This document shows positions 26,553 through 36,112 of a DNA stretch of 64,000 nucleotides, in pieces. A program made the translations under genes and the position numbers. Below the pieces are notes generated by a model. The model saw only the letters and a program-made list of their open reading frames with translations. It had not been told where the DNA came from and made no database searches. The first letter of the stretch is position 1; every line of letters begins with the position of its first letter. Source of the stretch: CAWJNF01 sp963844235 (GTDB lineage Bacteria > Actinomycetota > Thermoleophilia > Gaiellales > Gaiellaceae); NCBI GenBank assembly GCA_963844235.1, contig CAWJNF010000006.1, forward strand, positions 292,733 to 356,732, in the 5' to 3' direction.

Positions 26553-27435
26553 CGCTATTCGTCGCTTGACGACTGACGGCAAACAGGCTTCGGTGCGCGG
26601 GGGTGCCATCCGGCGCGAACGCGGCATGGCGACCGAGATGGTGCACTACGCCACCCGCGCAGACGGTGGCAAGGTAGCTTGCGATCCACTCCTGCGGGCT
26701 AGGCACCATGTCAGGCAGACAAAACTCGGACGGCATCTCGCGTTCTCCGGTGTCGAAGAAGAGAACGTGGCGGGCTCGAGTCCAAAGCTCACGGAGTAGG
26801 TCTGTCGCGTAGTCAATGCCGGCTTGCTTAACGACGTGATGCCAGACAGACAAGAAGACGATGCAATCGGTAGAAGGGACGAGCGCGACCGTCTTGAGAT
26901 CAACGCGCATGGTAAGAACACCGATGTCGAGTTTGCTTCGGGAGGCCTCGAAGAGAAGGATGCGCGAGAACCGAGCGTCGCTGTCAATGCCGAGAACCGG
27001 TAGACCCATCTCGGCAAGACGCACAACGAACCAGCCGCCGTTGCATCCAACGTCGATTGCAGTCTGGACGTCCGAAGTGGCGAGAAAGTCGCGCATTCTC
27101 TCCCAGCGAGAGACCGTGCCGTCCAGACGACGAGCGCCTGTCTTCGTATCCGACGTCGGGTGATAGGTCCACGGAAACGTGTCGATCTCATGGCGGATGA
27201 CGTCAATGGCTGCGTCGACGTGGCCACGAAGCGGCGCGAGGCGAAGCGCGAAGTTGATCGGGAAAGCCATCTGGCGAACTCGCGCGGCAGAGCCCCGTGG
27301 GACAGCCGCTGTAAACCAGGATAGCCATACGGTGGGCGCCACGGGATAGAGCACGGGTGAGCGGAAGGGCCTCGATCGTGGTGACCGGTCGGCGCGCCGG
27401 GGATCGCAACGGGAGAGGAGGTAGGACCTCGCCAC
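26539..27435 (-). CDS. class I SAM-dependent methyltransferase
   Basis: 298 residues from the furthest start. AIDVGCNGGWFVVRLAEMG is SAM motif I and VLGIDSD motif II; CIVFLSVWHHVVKQAG is the motif IV region. The first ~55 residues are Arg/Pro-rich and may not be translated: MAFPINFALRLAPLRGH at 27270 is a sensible alternative start. It is coupled to the GT2 at 25701-26552 by a 14-base overlap, suggesting methylation of a sugar in the same pathway. GC is lower than the window average. Confidence 0.82.
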   Translation of the reverse strand: MARSYLLSRCDPRRADRSPRSRPFRSPVLYPVAPTVWLSWFTAAVPRGSAARVRQMAFPINFALRLAPLRGHVDAAIDVIRHEIDTFPWTYHPTSDTKTGARRLDGTVSRWERMRDFLATSDVQTAIDVGCNGGWFVVRLAEMGLPVLGIDSDARFSRILLFEASRSKLDIGVLTMRVDLKTVALVPSTDCIVFLSVWHHVVKQAGIDYATDLLRELWTRARHVLFFDTGEREMPSEFCLPDMVPSPQEWIASYLATVCAGGVVHHLGRHAAFAPDGTPAHRSLFAVSRQATNSDEAA

Positions 27436-27438
27436 AGC

Positions 27439-29274
27439 ATGAACGGCCGCGTACCATGTGAGCCGGGAGTGCGGCGTGCGGTCTGCGCAAACCTAGGCAT
27501 GCTCCCGTCGAGCCCAGACTCTGGAGCGATGGATCACGCGGTAGACAAGCAGCCAGTTCGTGCACTGCCGGCGAGCATGCTGGGACAGCTGACACAGGCG
27601 CCCCGGCCCGCCGCCGCATCCTTTCTCCTCGCGGCGAGTGTGGTCGTCTGGGCGTTGTCGCTTGGCGCGATCGACCTGGAGCAGATCAGCGACGTCGGCC
27701 TGATTGCCGCCCTGCCGGCGACGTTCTTCTCGGCGGTCTTCCTGCTGACCGCGTCGTTTGTGATCGCAGTAGGCACCCGCTGCTTCGCGCTCGTTCCCGT
27801 CCAGCTCGTAGTCCAGGTATTGATGTTCTTCGGCACCCCGTCACTGGTCGAGTATGGGCCTCGCACGCAGAGTGCCTGGCGGCTCGCGGGCATCGTCGAC
27901 CACATCGCGGAGACGCACACGATCGACCGAAACATCGATGCGTTTTTCAATTGGCCGGGATTCTTCATCTTGCTCGCTTTCGTGGTGAAGGCGGCCGGCC
28001 TTCCGAACTCACTGGGACTCGCCGAATGGGCGCCGGTCGCGTTCAACCTTGCTTATGCGGTCCCGCTCTTCGTCATCTTTCGGAAGCTCGCTTTGACCGA
28101 GCCCCAAATCTGGGTCGCGCTCTGGTTGTTCTTTGCGACGAACTGGATCGGTCAGGATTATCTGTCACCACAGGCGTTTGCCTATCTCATCTATCTGATC
28201 ATCCTCGCGATCCTCCTGTCGGTCTTCCGTTTGCCCGCCGAGATCGACGGCGGAGCCGCGGAGAACGGGGATCCAGCGCTGCGACGCGTGCTCGCCGTCG
28301 CCCTCGTGATCGTGCTGTTCGCAGTGATCGTACCCAGTCATCAGTTGACGCCGTGGATGGTGACGATCAGCGTGGCTGCCCTGGTCCTCGTGCGACGTCT
28401 GCCATCGTTCGGTCTTCCCGCCCTGATGGCGGTCATGGCCACTGCGTGGGTCGTCTTCTATACCGGACCCTTCCTCTCGGGTCACTTTGCCGACGTTGCG
28501 CGCCCTGTCGGGTCCATCAGCAGTAACGTCGAACAAAACCTAGGTGGCCGATTCGAGGGAAGCGTCGGCCACCTACTCGTCCTCCAGGTGCGTGTCGGCT
28601 TTTCGGCCGTGATGTGCGGCCTCGCGGCATGGGGCGTGCTTCGGCTTCGCTCTGTCGGAGCGCCGGTGCGCACCATCGTAGCCCTCGGCGTGGCGCCGTT
28701 CCTGATGCTCGCGTTCCAGAGCTATGGGGGCGAGGTGCTTCTCCGAATCTTCCTGTTCGCTCTTCCGTTCATCGTCCTCGCAGCGGCAGCAGTGTTCACG
28801 ATTCCGTGGAGAAAGCATCAAGCGCTCAGGGCGGTCGTTGCCGTGGTGGCGCTGCTCGCGATCCCCGCTCTCTTCTTTACGGCCCGTTACGGCAACGAGA
28901 AGGCGGACTTCTTCACTGAGAAGGAAATCGCCGCCATCGAGTATGTCTACGCTAATGCGCCGCAAGGTGCTCGCGTGGTCGCGGCATACGAGAACGTTCC
29001 ATGGCGGTTTTCGCGCTACACGGATTACGAGTTCCACGTCCTCGAGCGGTCGGCGGTTTCCGATCTCTCCGTCCGGGAGATTCTCGGTGAGTTGAGCGAG
29101 CCACGACCGACATATCTGTTGCTGACGCGGAGTCAGGCCGAAGCCGGTGAGCTTTACGGCGGCTGGAAAGACGGGACGTTGTCACGCCTTCAGGCAAAGC
29201 TTGTCGACTCGGATCGTTTTTCCGTCCTGTTTGTAAACGAGGACGCCATGGTGCTCAAGCTCCGAGGTACCTAG
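27439..29274 (+). CDS. polytopic membrane protein (candidate polysaccharide polymerase or GT-C)
   Basis: 611 residues with about ten hydrophobic segments through ~residue 475, including FLLAASVVVWALSLGAI, then an extracytoplasmic-looking tail (AAIEYVYANAPQGARVVAAY, ending VLKLRGT). The plan resembles large actinobacterial membrane proteins in exopolysaccharide loci and GT-C or Wzy-like proteins. A loop FATNWIGQDYLSPQAF carries conserved-looking polar residues between membrane segments. I cannot assign a reaction. ATG 27439, 27499 or 27529 could be the start. It is followed 14 bases later by the second flippase gene. Confidence 0.72.
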   Translation: MNGRVPCEPGVRRAVCANLGMLPSSPDSGAMDHAVDKQPVRALPASMLGQLTQAPRPAAASFLLAASVVVWALSLGAIDLEQISDVGLIAALPATFFSAVFLLTASFVIAVGTRCFALVPVQLVVQVLMFFGTPSLVEYGPRTQSAWRLAGIVDHIAETHTIDRNIDAFFNWPGFFILLAFVVKAAGLPNSLGLAEWAPVAFNLAYAVPLFVIFRKLALTEPQIWVALWLFFATNWIGQDYLSPQAFAYLIYLIILAILLSVFRLPAEIDGGAAENGDPALRRVLAVALVIVLFAVIVPSHQLTPWMVTISVAALVLVRRLPSFGLPALMAVMATAWVVFYTGPFLSGHFADVARPVGSISSNVEQNLGGRFEGSVGHLLVLQVRVGFSAVMCGLAAWGVLRLRSVGAPVRTIVALGVAPFLMLAFQSYGGEVLLRIFLFALPFIVLAAAAVFTIPWRKHQALRAVVAVVALLAIPALFFTARYGNEKADFFTEKEIAAIEYVYANAPQGARVVAAYENVPWRFSRYTDYEFHVLERSAVSDLSVREILGELSEPRPTYLLLTRSQAEAGELYGGWKDGTLSRLQAKLVDSDRFSVLFVNEDAMVLKLRGT

Positions 29275-29288
29275 GACATTCCCGCACC

Positions 29289-31403
29289 GTGCTCACGAGG
29301 ATTCTCACAGGACGAGGTCGCCGGCGGATCGAGCATCCATCCATTCTCGACTGGCTCGGTCTCGGACGGTACGTCGTCGCGGAGGTCCGCCGTCAGCCGC
29401 CGCGCAGGGCGGTGCGACCGTCCGCGGAAACCACAAGTCCCCGGGCCTTTACGCCGGCCGACGCAGCGCCTACGGACGCTTCCGGAGCCCCCGCCACGTC
29501 GGCGCCGGAAGTACTGCGCCCGCAACACGGGCTTGAGCCGCACAGGTCGACCAACGGATCGCGGGCCCGTTCCGGCGACCGGCGACTGTACGCGACACCG
29601 AGTCCTACAGCACTGGTGTCCCTGGGTGCCCTCGTCGTGTCCGTCGCGCTCTGGGTCGTTCTGGCCGCAGATATCGACGCTGCTCGCGCAGGGGCGGTTC
29701 TCGTCTTTCTGGCGACCGGACCGACGCTCGTCGGCGCGCGCATGGCACGCTCCCTGGGAGCCGCAACCGCGGCGGCTGCGGGTCTCGCGTTCGCCGCGGT
29801 GATCTCCGCGGCGACGGCGGCCATCATGCTGACGCTCGACCTACAGGCACCGACGGTTGCCGTGCTCGTCGTGTCGGCTCTCGTGGCGGCCGCAGCCACC
29901 TCCGACCTCGTGCGCTGGGCAGCGCACGGGTCGGCGCGGACATGGTTGTTCCACCCGGTGGCTCAGGGAGCCGCGGCGGCCGCGGCTCACCGATCGGTAG
30001 CGCATAGCTCGCCGGCGGACGGCGCGCGGGCGGGTGCGGTCCCGCGCCGTCTGCGGTCGCCGATCCGTGGGGGGCATGTCTCGGCTGCCGCCGGTGCGCT
30101 CGTGGGGGGCCAGCTGATCCGCATGGCCGGCGGCGTCGTCTTCTGGGGGCTCGCCGCACGAACATTCCCGGCGTCCGACGTCGGCATCGCAGCTTCCGCC
30201 GTCGCCGCGATGATGATCTGTGTTCAGCTCTCAGTCGCCGGCGCGGGATCGTCGGTCATCCTGCTCTATCCGCAGACTGCGGCCCCGCAGCGGCTTCTTC
30301 TGGCTGCCTTCAAGTTCGTCGTAATCGCGTCGCTCGCGATCTCCGGCGCCATGGTCGCCATCGGCGCATTTGCGCTCGGCGGCCTCACTGAAATCACGCG
30401 TGATCCGGTGTTCATCGCAGTCTTCGTCGCGGCTTGCGTACTTGGCACCTGTGGCGGCCTCGCCAACGAGGTATCCGTCGCGACTGCCCGTCCCGCGCAT
30501 ATCGTCGTGCGCTCTGCGGCGCTTAGCGCCACGATGCTCGCCATGCTCGGTGCGTGGACGCTCGCGGCGCTGCCACGCACGAGCGACGTGATCTTCTCGT
30601 GCTGGGCGGCAGGTGAGCTCATCGCTTGCGTTCTGATCGCAGTGCAGATGGGATTGCTCAGACGGCGGCGCAGCCCGCGCAGCGCTGTCGACGCAACGAT
30701 CCGCTCGGTCGCGGTGACGATGCGCGCTATAGCGACGAGGGCCATCGGCCAGCACGCCCTGACCCTTGCGGATCGCACCCCGCCGCTCCTCATGACGCTC
30801 GTGATCACAGAGATACATTCTCCCGAGCTCGGCGCCTACTGGTACACGCTATGGATGGCGGCACTGGCCGTTTTGCTCGTCCCGATGTACTTCGGAACCG
30901 CACTGTTCGCCGAGCTGGCTCGCGAGCGGGCTATCCCCTGGCCGCGGGTCGTCAGGAACAGCGCTCGCACGCTCGCGGTCGGCGTCATCGCGGCTCTGCT
31001 CCTGGCGCTCCTGGCTGGCGACGTGCTCGGACTCCTCGGATCCGCATACCGGGTGAACGGCGAGCGGGCGCTACAGCTCCTTACCGTCAGCGTAGTGTCC
31101 GTGACGATTCTGCAGACGTACTACGCGGTATGCCGCTCCACCGACCGGCTCCGCGAGGCGACGACGACGGCGCTCATCATGGGCGCCGCGGCAATGGCCC
31201 TTGGCGCCTGGCTGAGCCGGTCGCATGCACTCGAGGGCGTTGCGGTCGCATGGCTCGTATGCCAGGCGCCGGCGGCCGCGTGGGCACTCTGGCGGATGCG
31301 CCGTCTAGCACGCCGGCTGAAGCAGCCGCATCCGCGTGCGTCGATCGCAGCGGACGTCGTCGCCGGACACCCCGCGGCTCGCGAGGCCGGTCAATCGCGC
31401 TAG
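29289..31403 (+). CDS. flippase-like membrane protein with long N-terminal extension
   Basis: A 704-residue protein, about 250 residues longer than usual Wzx proteins. The first ~105 residues are polar and Pro/Ala/Arg-rich. About 105-210 hold four hydrophobic segments (SLGALVVSVALWVVLAAD onward), a linker follows, and from ~260 a MOP-type flippase domain (SAAAGALVGGQLIRMAGGVV, FWGLAARTFPASDVGIAAS) with about 12 segments runs to ~680. It is homologous to 20916-22271. The extension may bring a partner or cytoskeletal anchor to the flippase. Start GTG 29289. The next gene follows after five bases. Confidence 0.8.
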   Translation: MLTRILTGRGRRRIEHPSILDWLGLGRYVVAEVRRQPPRRAVRPSAETTSPRAFTPADAAPTDASGAPATSAPEVLRPQHGLEPHRSTNGSRARSGDRRLYATPSPTALVSLGALVVSVALWVVLAADIDAARAGAVLVFLATGPTLVGARMARSLGAATAAAAGLAFAAVISAATAAIMLTLDLQAPTVAVLVVSALVAAAATSDLVRWAAHGSARTWLFHPVAQGAAAAAAHRSVAHSSPADGARAGAVPRRLRSPIRGGHVSAAAGALVGGQLIRMAGGVVFWGLAARTFPASDVGIAASAVAAMMICVQLSVAGAGSSVILLYPQTAAPQRLLLAAFKFVVIASLAISGAMVAIGAFALGGLTEITRDPVFIAVFVAACVLGTCGGLANEVSVATARPAHIVVRSAALSATMLAMLGAWTLAALPRTSDVIFSCWAAGELIACVLIAVQMGLLRRRRSPRSAVDATIRSVAVTMRAIATRAIGQHALTLADRTPPLLMTLVITEIHSPELGAYWYTLWMAALAVLLVPMYFGTALFAELARERAIPWPRVVRNSARTLAVGVIAALLLALLAGDVLGLLGSAYRVNGERALQLLTVSVVSVTILQTYYAVCRSTDRLREATTTALIMGAAAMALGAWLSRSHALEGVAVAWLVCQAPAAAWALWRMRRLARRLKQPHPRASIAADVVAGHPAAREAGQSR

Positions 31404-31408
31404 TCCGG

Positions 31409-31858
31409 ATGGTCCGGGACTCCGTCACGAGCTCGCCGCGCTCGGCGTCCGAGACGAGCGGACGGCGCGCCACCCTGGCTTTTGCAGGCGCCGCGGTGGT
31501 GGCATCCCTTCTTGTTGCGCTTCCCCTCGTAGCGAACGCGGACGCCCGTGCCGGGTCCGCTGTAGCCGGGACATCGGCCAAGACGGCAATGAGTGTCAGC
31601 GAGACAACCGGGGACTTCGCTGTTACGCCGCTCGTAAGTCCTCGCGTTCGCGAATTCGTCGCGTCTGACAGCGACTTCGATCGCTCGTCGATCCTCGGCC
31701 GCATCATTACGCCACTTGTCATCGTCCTGCTCGTCGGGCAACAGTTGCTGGCCGTTGCGGGACGGCCAAACGCGCGAGCCCTCATCGCCTTCGCGTTGCC
31801 CCTCCTTGCGTGTTTCGCAATGCTTGTGCTGGTTCGCATCCGCGAGTACCTCGGATGA
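31409..31858 (+). CDS. small membrane protein, unknown
   Basis: A 149-residue protein I do not recognise. It has a hydrophobic segment near residues 18-37 (TLAFAGAAVVASLLVALPLV), a polar extracytoplasmic-looking loop, and two C-terminal segments (ITPLVIVLLVGQQLLAVAG; ALIAFALPLLACFAMLVLVR). It is packed between the second flippase (5-base gap) and the CPBP-like gene (ATGA overlap), so it is very likely translated and functions with them. No enzymatic motif is seen. Confidence 0.7.
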   Translation: MVRDSVTSSPRSASETSGRRATLAFAGAAVVASLLVALPLVANADARAGSAVAGTSAKTAMSVSETTGDFAVTPLVSPRVREFVASDSDFDRSSILGRIITPLVIVLLVGQQLLAVAGRPNARALIAFALPLLACFAMLVLVRIREYLG

Positions 31859-32649
31859 GCGGTGCCGACGCGGTCGTCGGCCGGAGCATCGTCCGCGAAG
31901 CGGGACATGCGGAGCGAGCGACCGTCGTCGCCTATGCCTGCGCGCTCGTTGGCGCGGATGCGACCGCGGCCGTTGTCTCGCTCGAGATTTCGCTCGCATG
32001 CTTCGCGGCATTGCTCTTCATGCTTCTCAGCCACCTGCTGCTGGTACCGCTCAGCCCGCAGACTCGGGCGGCCTTGATGGCCCTATGTCTCGTTCCGGTG
32101 CTGAAGATTGCCGCTGCCGCGCTTCCACAGCAGCTCGTTCCCGAGGCGTACTGGGAACTGCTGCCGTGCGTGCTCGTACTCGCCACGATAGCCCTGCTAC
32201 GTGGTGCCACCGGCTGGACAATCATCGCGCTGCCACGCCCCCGGGTCGCGGCGTGGGCCGCCCAGTTGGTCGTCGCGGCGGGCGGCCCGGCCCTTGCTTT
32301 GGCGGCCGCGTACACTCTCTCGGCCGTCGACGACAGTGTTCCGCGCCCTGAGTACACGACAACCCCGGTGGCCGTTCTCTGTGTGGCAGCGGTCTCGGGA
32401 CTCACGCTCGAGATCGTCTTTCGGGGAATCATTCAGAGTGCGCTGCTGCGGTTGCTCGGGCCGTTGGGCTGGCTGGCGGCCGCTCTCCTCTACGCCGGAC
32501 TCTTCGCGAGCACTGGATCGGGGTTCATCGTCGGCGTGGCTGCCATCACCGGTTTGCTCTGGGGCGCCGCCGCGGGCATGACGAGGGCTACGGTCGGCGT
32601 TGCCGCCAGCCATGCGCTATTCGCGGTGACGTGGGCACTCCTCTACTGA
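31855..32649 (+). CDS. CPBP-family-like membrane protein, catalytic motifs incomplete
   Basis: A 264-residue polytopic protein. Residues ~180-255 resemble the CPBP (Abi/CAAX prenyl protease-like) domain: SGLTLEIVFRGIIQSALLR aligns with EExxFRG, but the first Glu is Leu. The expected FxxxH segment reads LLYAGLFASTGSG with no His. A late ASHALFA keeps one His. It may be an inactive or divergent relative. Its ATG overlaps the previous stop (ATGA), so it belongs to the flippase operon. It converges on the tandem GT2 gene with a seven-base overlap. Confidence 0.72.
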   Translation: MSGADAVVGRSIVREAGHAERATVVAYACALVGADATAAVVSLEISLACFAALLFMLLSHLLLVPLSPQTRAALMALCLVPVLKIAAAALPQQLVPEAYWELLPCVLVLATIALLRGATGWTIIALPRPRVAAWAAQLVVAAGGPALALAAAYTLSAVDDSVPRPEYTTTPVAVLCVAAVSGLTLEIVFRGIIQSALLRLLGPLGWLAAALLYAGLFASTGSGFIVGVAAITGLLWGAAAGMTRATVGVAASHALFAVTWALLY

Positions 32650-34664
32650 GCTTGCGGAGATCCGTGCCGAGCGTACGACGATTCTCTCGAACGTCGCTCG
32701 TACTCGAGTGCGCGCGCCAGCTCGACCAGGAACCCGAGCGACGCCGCGCCTATTCCGAGAACGCTCACCCCCGCGTGTGCGAGACCGGCGCGGTCGAGCC
32801 CTCCTAGCGAAGAGACCGCACCCCAGGCTGACCGCTGGAGCACGGTCCCCACGTAGGCCGACTCTATTCCGAGGCCGGCTCGGAGGCCCTCCTTTCGGAC
32901 GATCCGCGCCTTCGAGACCCCCTCGAGGTAGCAGCGCAAGATGAAGTAGCGAATGGACGTCCGTTCCGGCGGGACGTGGTGGCGGATGCGGGCGGCGGGC
33001 TCGTGGACGAACCGCACGGTGGGCACCAAACGCTTCGCCCGGATGCACCACTCCGTCTCCTCGCCGCCGTACGGCCGCGTGAGCACGCGGCCCACCTCAG
33101 GCAGGAAGCCGCCAACCCGGTCGAACAGGCTGCGGCGAAACGCGGCGTTTCCGCCGTGAACGTTACGAACGAGGCGCCGGGTTGACGGCATGCCACGGTA
33201 CGACGCTCCGACGACCCAGTCGAACTCGTCGGGCCACCAGAACGGCCTGGCCGTTGCCCATTCGGGCGACGTAAGGCCACCCACACCTGCGACCCATCGG
33301 TCGACGAATGGACCGGCTATGTGCGCGAGCCAGCTGGGCTCCGCGACGGCATCGTCGTCGAGGAAAGCGATGATTCCGCCTCGACTCGCCGCGATGGCTA
33401 CGTTTCGCGCGCCGGAAAGGCCGCGCGGACCGGAGTTCTCGACGACGTGGATCTCGGGAAACGATTCCCGGAGCGTCTGCCCCAGCTGCGGATTGTGATC
33501 GACTGCAACCACTATCTCGATCGCCGGATGCGTTTGGCGCTCGAGCGACCCGATTGCTCGACAAAGGAGCGGCCAACGCTCGTCCGAATACGTGCAGATC
33601 ACGGCCGAAACCGGTAGTGGTTCCGACTCTTCGCCCGATGTCCGATCGAGATCGAGGGGTTCCGCGTTGTCCGCAGCCGGGCCGCAAAGCGTCGGCGCCT
33701 CGACCGCGAAGCCGGCCACAGTGGCGGCAGTTCCGGCAAGGACGGCGGCTCCGCGAAACAGCGGGTCCGGGTCGGCGCTCATGAGGGACTCACGAGCCAG
33801 CCCACCCGCGAGTCGTGGAACGCGTTTGAGGTAGTTGGCCTCTGCCGAGAGACCACGCGACATGCCGGTCGACCGAACCATCCAGGCTTTCGAGCGACCC
33901 TCAGTGAAGCAGCGAGAGAGGAAGTACGACCAGCGCGTTCGACTACGCGAGACGACGTGGAAGACAACCGCATCCGGCCGGTAGAGGAACGTCTTTTCGG
34001 GACGGGACGCAGTCGCGCGCAGGCAAAGCTCCGTTTCCTCCGCCCCCGCGAGAAACGTGCCGCGCCGGCCCAGCGCCGGTGAGAACCCGCCGACTTCCTC
34101 GAACAACTCGCGCCGGAAAGAGGCATTGCAGCCGTGAAGGTTCCGAACGTGTGTCGTGGCAGACGGCATGCCCGCGTAGGTGCAGCCGATGACCCAAAGG
34201 AACTCTTCCGGGAACCATGCGGGCCTCTGTGCAAGCCAGCGCGGAACTACGCGGCCGCCAACGCCCCAAACGCGCTCGTCGGCGTAGCCTTCTAGGAGCC
34301 TTTCGAGCCAGTTGTCGCTTGCAATAGCGTCATCGTCGATGAATGCAAGGACATCTCCGGACGCCGCCTCGACGCCAGTGTTCCTTGCGCCCGACAGTCC
34401 ACGCGGGTGGGCGTTTGGGAGGAGGCGGGTTTGAACGCCCTCCCCTTGGTTGGCGAGCGCGGCAAGCTCGTGGCGAAATTCATCGTTGTGATCGACGACG
34501 ACGATGATCTCGCTCGGCTGACTCGTCTGCCGCGCGAGCGAGGCAAGCGCCTGGAGAAGAACAGGCTGTCGACGCCGGTTGTTCGTGCAGACGATGACCG
34601 AGACACGCACTAGTTCATCCAAATGCCCGGAACGGGTGGCCGCGGATGCCGTAGACAGCAGCAA
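32643..34664 (-). CDS. tandem GT2-GT2 glycosyltransferase
   Basis: A 673-residue protein with two homologous GT-A domains. Domain 1 (~20-300): VSVIVCTNNRRRQPVLLQAL, GLSGARNTGVEAASGDVLAF, IDDDAIASDNWL. Domain 2 (~355-640): VSAVICTYSDERWPLLCRAI, PRGLSGARNVAIAASRGG, FLDDDAVAEPSWL. Both contain the matching WFPEEFLWVIG/WWPDEFDWVVG and ETELC/ETEWC elements, so both DxD and acceptor-side motifs are intact. The gene probably arose by internal duplication and fusion and could add two successive sugars. Its C-terminus has a hydrophobic stretch near AGVSVLGIGAASLGFLVEL. Confidence 0.9.
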   Translation of the reverse strand: MLLSTASAATRSGHLDELVRVSVIVCTNNRRRQPVLLQALASLARQTSQPSEIIVVVDHNDEFRHELAALANQGEGVQTRLLPNAHPRGLSGARNTGVEAASGDVLAFIDDDAIASDNWLERLLEGYADERVWGVGGRVVPRWLAQRPAWFPEEFLWVIGCTYAGMPSATTHVRNLHGCNASFRRELFEEVGGFSPALGRRGTFLAGAEETELCLRATASRPEKTFLYRPDAVVFHVVSRSRTRWSYFLSRCFTEGRSKAWMVRSTGMSRGLSAEANYLKRVPRLAGGLARESLMSADPDPLFRGAAVLAGTAATVAGFAVEAPTLCGPAADNAEPLDLDRTSGEESEPLPVSAVICTYSDERWPLLCRAIGSLERQTHPAIEIVVAVDHNPQLGQTLRESFPEIHVVENSGPRGLSGARNVAIAASRGGIIAFLDDDAVAEPSWLAHIAGPFVDRWVAGVGGLTSPEWATARPFWWPDEFDWVVGASYRGMPSTRRLVRNVHGGNAAFRRSLFDRVGGFLPEVGRVLTRPYGGEETEWCIRAKRLVPTVRFVHEPAARIRHHVPPERTSIRYFILRCYLEGVSKARIVRKEGLRAGLGIESAYVGTVLQRSAWGAVSSLGGLDRAGLAHAGVSVLGIGAASLGFLVELARALEYERRSRESSYARHGSPQAQ

Positions 34665-34956
34665 GCGTCCAAGCGCCGAGCGGGACTGACGAGCTCGTCG
34701 CTGCGGAATCGGGAGTATCTCTCGTTGACCTGGCGCCGCCGCCGCCCAGCGCTAGCCAGCCGGACCGGACGCCTCGCCGCGGCGCTGCGCGCTGGTTCGA
34801 AGCCTCCGCGGTTCCTCAACACACCCTGCGGCCGCGCACCAGGGGCGCGTTGGTGCGGGGTGGCTCGGCAACGGAACCGGACGTTGTACGACAAGACGTG
34901 TGTTTTCCCGCGCTCGTTTCGCCGGCACGTCACTGGCTCCCATTTGCGGCCGAGCG

Positions 34957-36069
34957 TCACACGGAGTCGCTGAAGCGCTGCCGGCCTGCCGCGCTGTAGG
35001 TGGCGAGGATGCGTTCTGTGCATGCGTCCCAAGTGGGAAGTGTGCCAACTGGACGATGGGGGTTGCGTAACTGCTCGATCATGGCGGCGGCAACCTCGTT
35101 GGTCGACTCACGATTGACGCCCCGTGCAAGACCAGCGCCGACGAGTTCGTGTAATGCAGAAGAATCGGCAACGAGTACAGAGCATCCGTGGGCGGCAGCC
35201 TCCATCGCGCCCAAGCCCTGTGACTCGTACGCGCTGAGGGCTACCACAAGCGCCGCTTGCTGCAGCAATATGCTGAGCTGGGCGCGCTTGCAGTAAGGCA
35301 GTGAGACGATCTCGAGGCGATCGGCGAGGCCGACCTCTGCCGCGATGCAGCGCAGGCGCGCTTCGTCGGGCCCGTTTCCAAGGACGACGAGACGCACGTC
35401 GGGGATCTCGGCGGTGACACGGGGAAGCGCGCGGATGACGCGGTCATGTCCCTTGTAGGGCTCGAGTCGCCCGAGCGAGAGTATCAGCGAGCTGCGCGCC
35501 TCCGATCTTCCCACTGCCTTGCCCGCCGGCGCTGCCGGAGGCTCGACGCCGGACGGGATGACCGCGATGCTTTCAGGCGGGATGCCAAGCCGAGGGGCGA
35601 AGACGTCACGCTCGAATTCCGACACCGCGATGATGGCCTTGGCCCTGCGGATCCATCCGCGAACGGCGTTCCAGACGAGTTCGCGCGACTGTTCCCGTAG
35701 CTTTAGCGATTGACCGCCGCTGTGAAGCGTGATGACGTACGGGACACCCGCCGTCCGTGCGGCCGCGAGAGTGATCGGGAGCACCATGGTATGGATTCCC
35801 TGTACGTGAACGAGATCCCACGCGCCGCGGCGGATGACGGGGACGAGCCCGGGCGCGATGTACCAGTCCCGCCGGCGCGGCCAAGCCGGAACGCGGCGCA
35901 CCGGCAACCCATCGAGAGAGCCCCTGCCGAGTCCGGCGCGCTCGAGCTCGGTCGTCAGGATGGTGACGTCGATGCTGGCAGAGCGAAGTCGCCGCGCGAG
36001 TTCGTAGGTGTGGATCTCGGTTCCGCCCAGGTGCGGCAGGAAGCGAGTGGAAACCATGAGCACGCGCAC
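34957..36069 (-). CDS. GT4 glycosyltransferase
   Basis: A 370-residue GT-B enzyme: RVLMVSTRFLPHLGGTEIHT at the N-terminus, IPSGVEPPAAPAGKAVG and LILSLGRLEPYKGHDRVIRA at the domain boundary, and VALSAYESQGLGAMEAAAHG with ESQGLGAMEA at the nucleotide-sugar site. No membrane segment is seen. About 290 bases separate it from the start of the tandem GT2 gene downstream, with no supported gene between. It diverges from the GT2 at 36113. Confidence 0.9.
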   Translation of the reverse strand: MRVLMVSTRFLPHLGGTEIHTYELARRLRSASIDVTILTTELERAGLGRGSLDGLPVRRVPAWPRRRDWYIAPGLVPVIRRGAWDLVHVQGIHTMVLPITLAAARTAGVPYVITLHSGGQSLKLREQSRELVWNAVRGWIRRAKAIIAVSEFERDVFAPRLGIPPESIAVIPSGVEPPAAPAGKAVGRSEARSSLILSLGRLEPYKGHDRVIRALPRVTAEIPDVRLVVLGNGPDEARLRCIAAEVGLADRLEIVSLPYCKRAQLSILLQQAALVVALSAYESQGLGAMEAAAHGCSVLVADSSALHELVGAGLARGVNRESTNEVAAAMIEQLRNPHRPVGTLPTWDACTERILATYSAAGRQRFSDSV

Positions 36070-36112
36070 TTCGGCCCGCCTAGCTCGAAGTCGTGACCGC
36101 GGAGAGCGTTAA

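Noticed and set aside
30626..31408. Upstream part of a 410-codon plus-strand frame
   Set aside because: Shadow of the flippase gene; the real gene starts at 31409.
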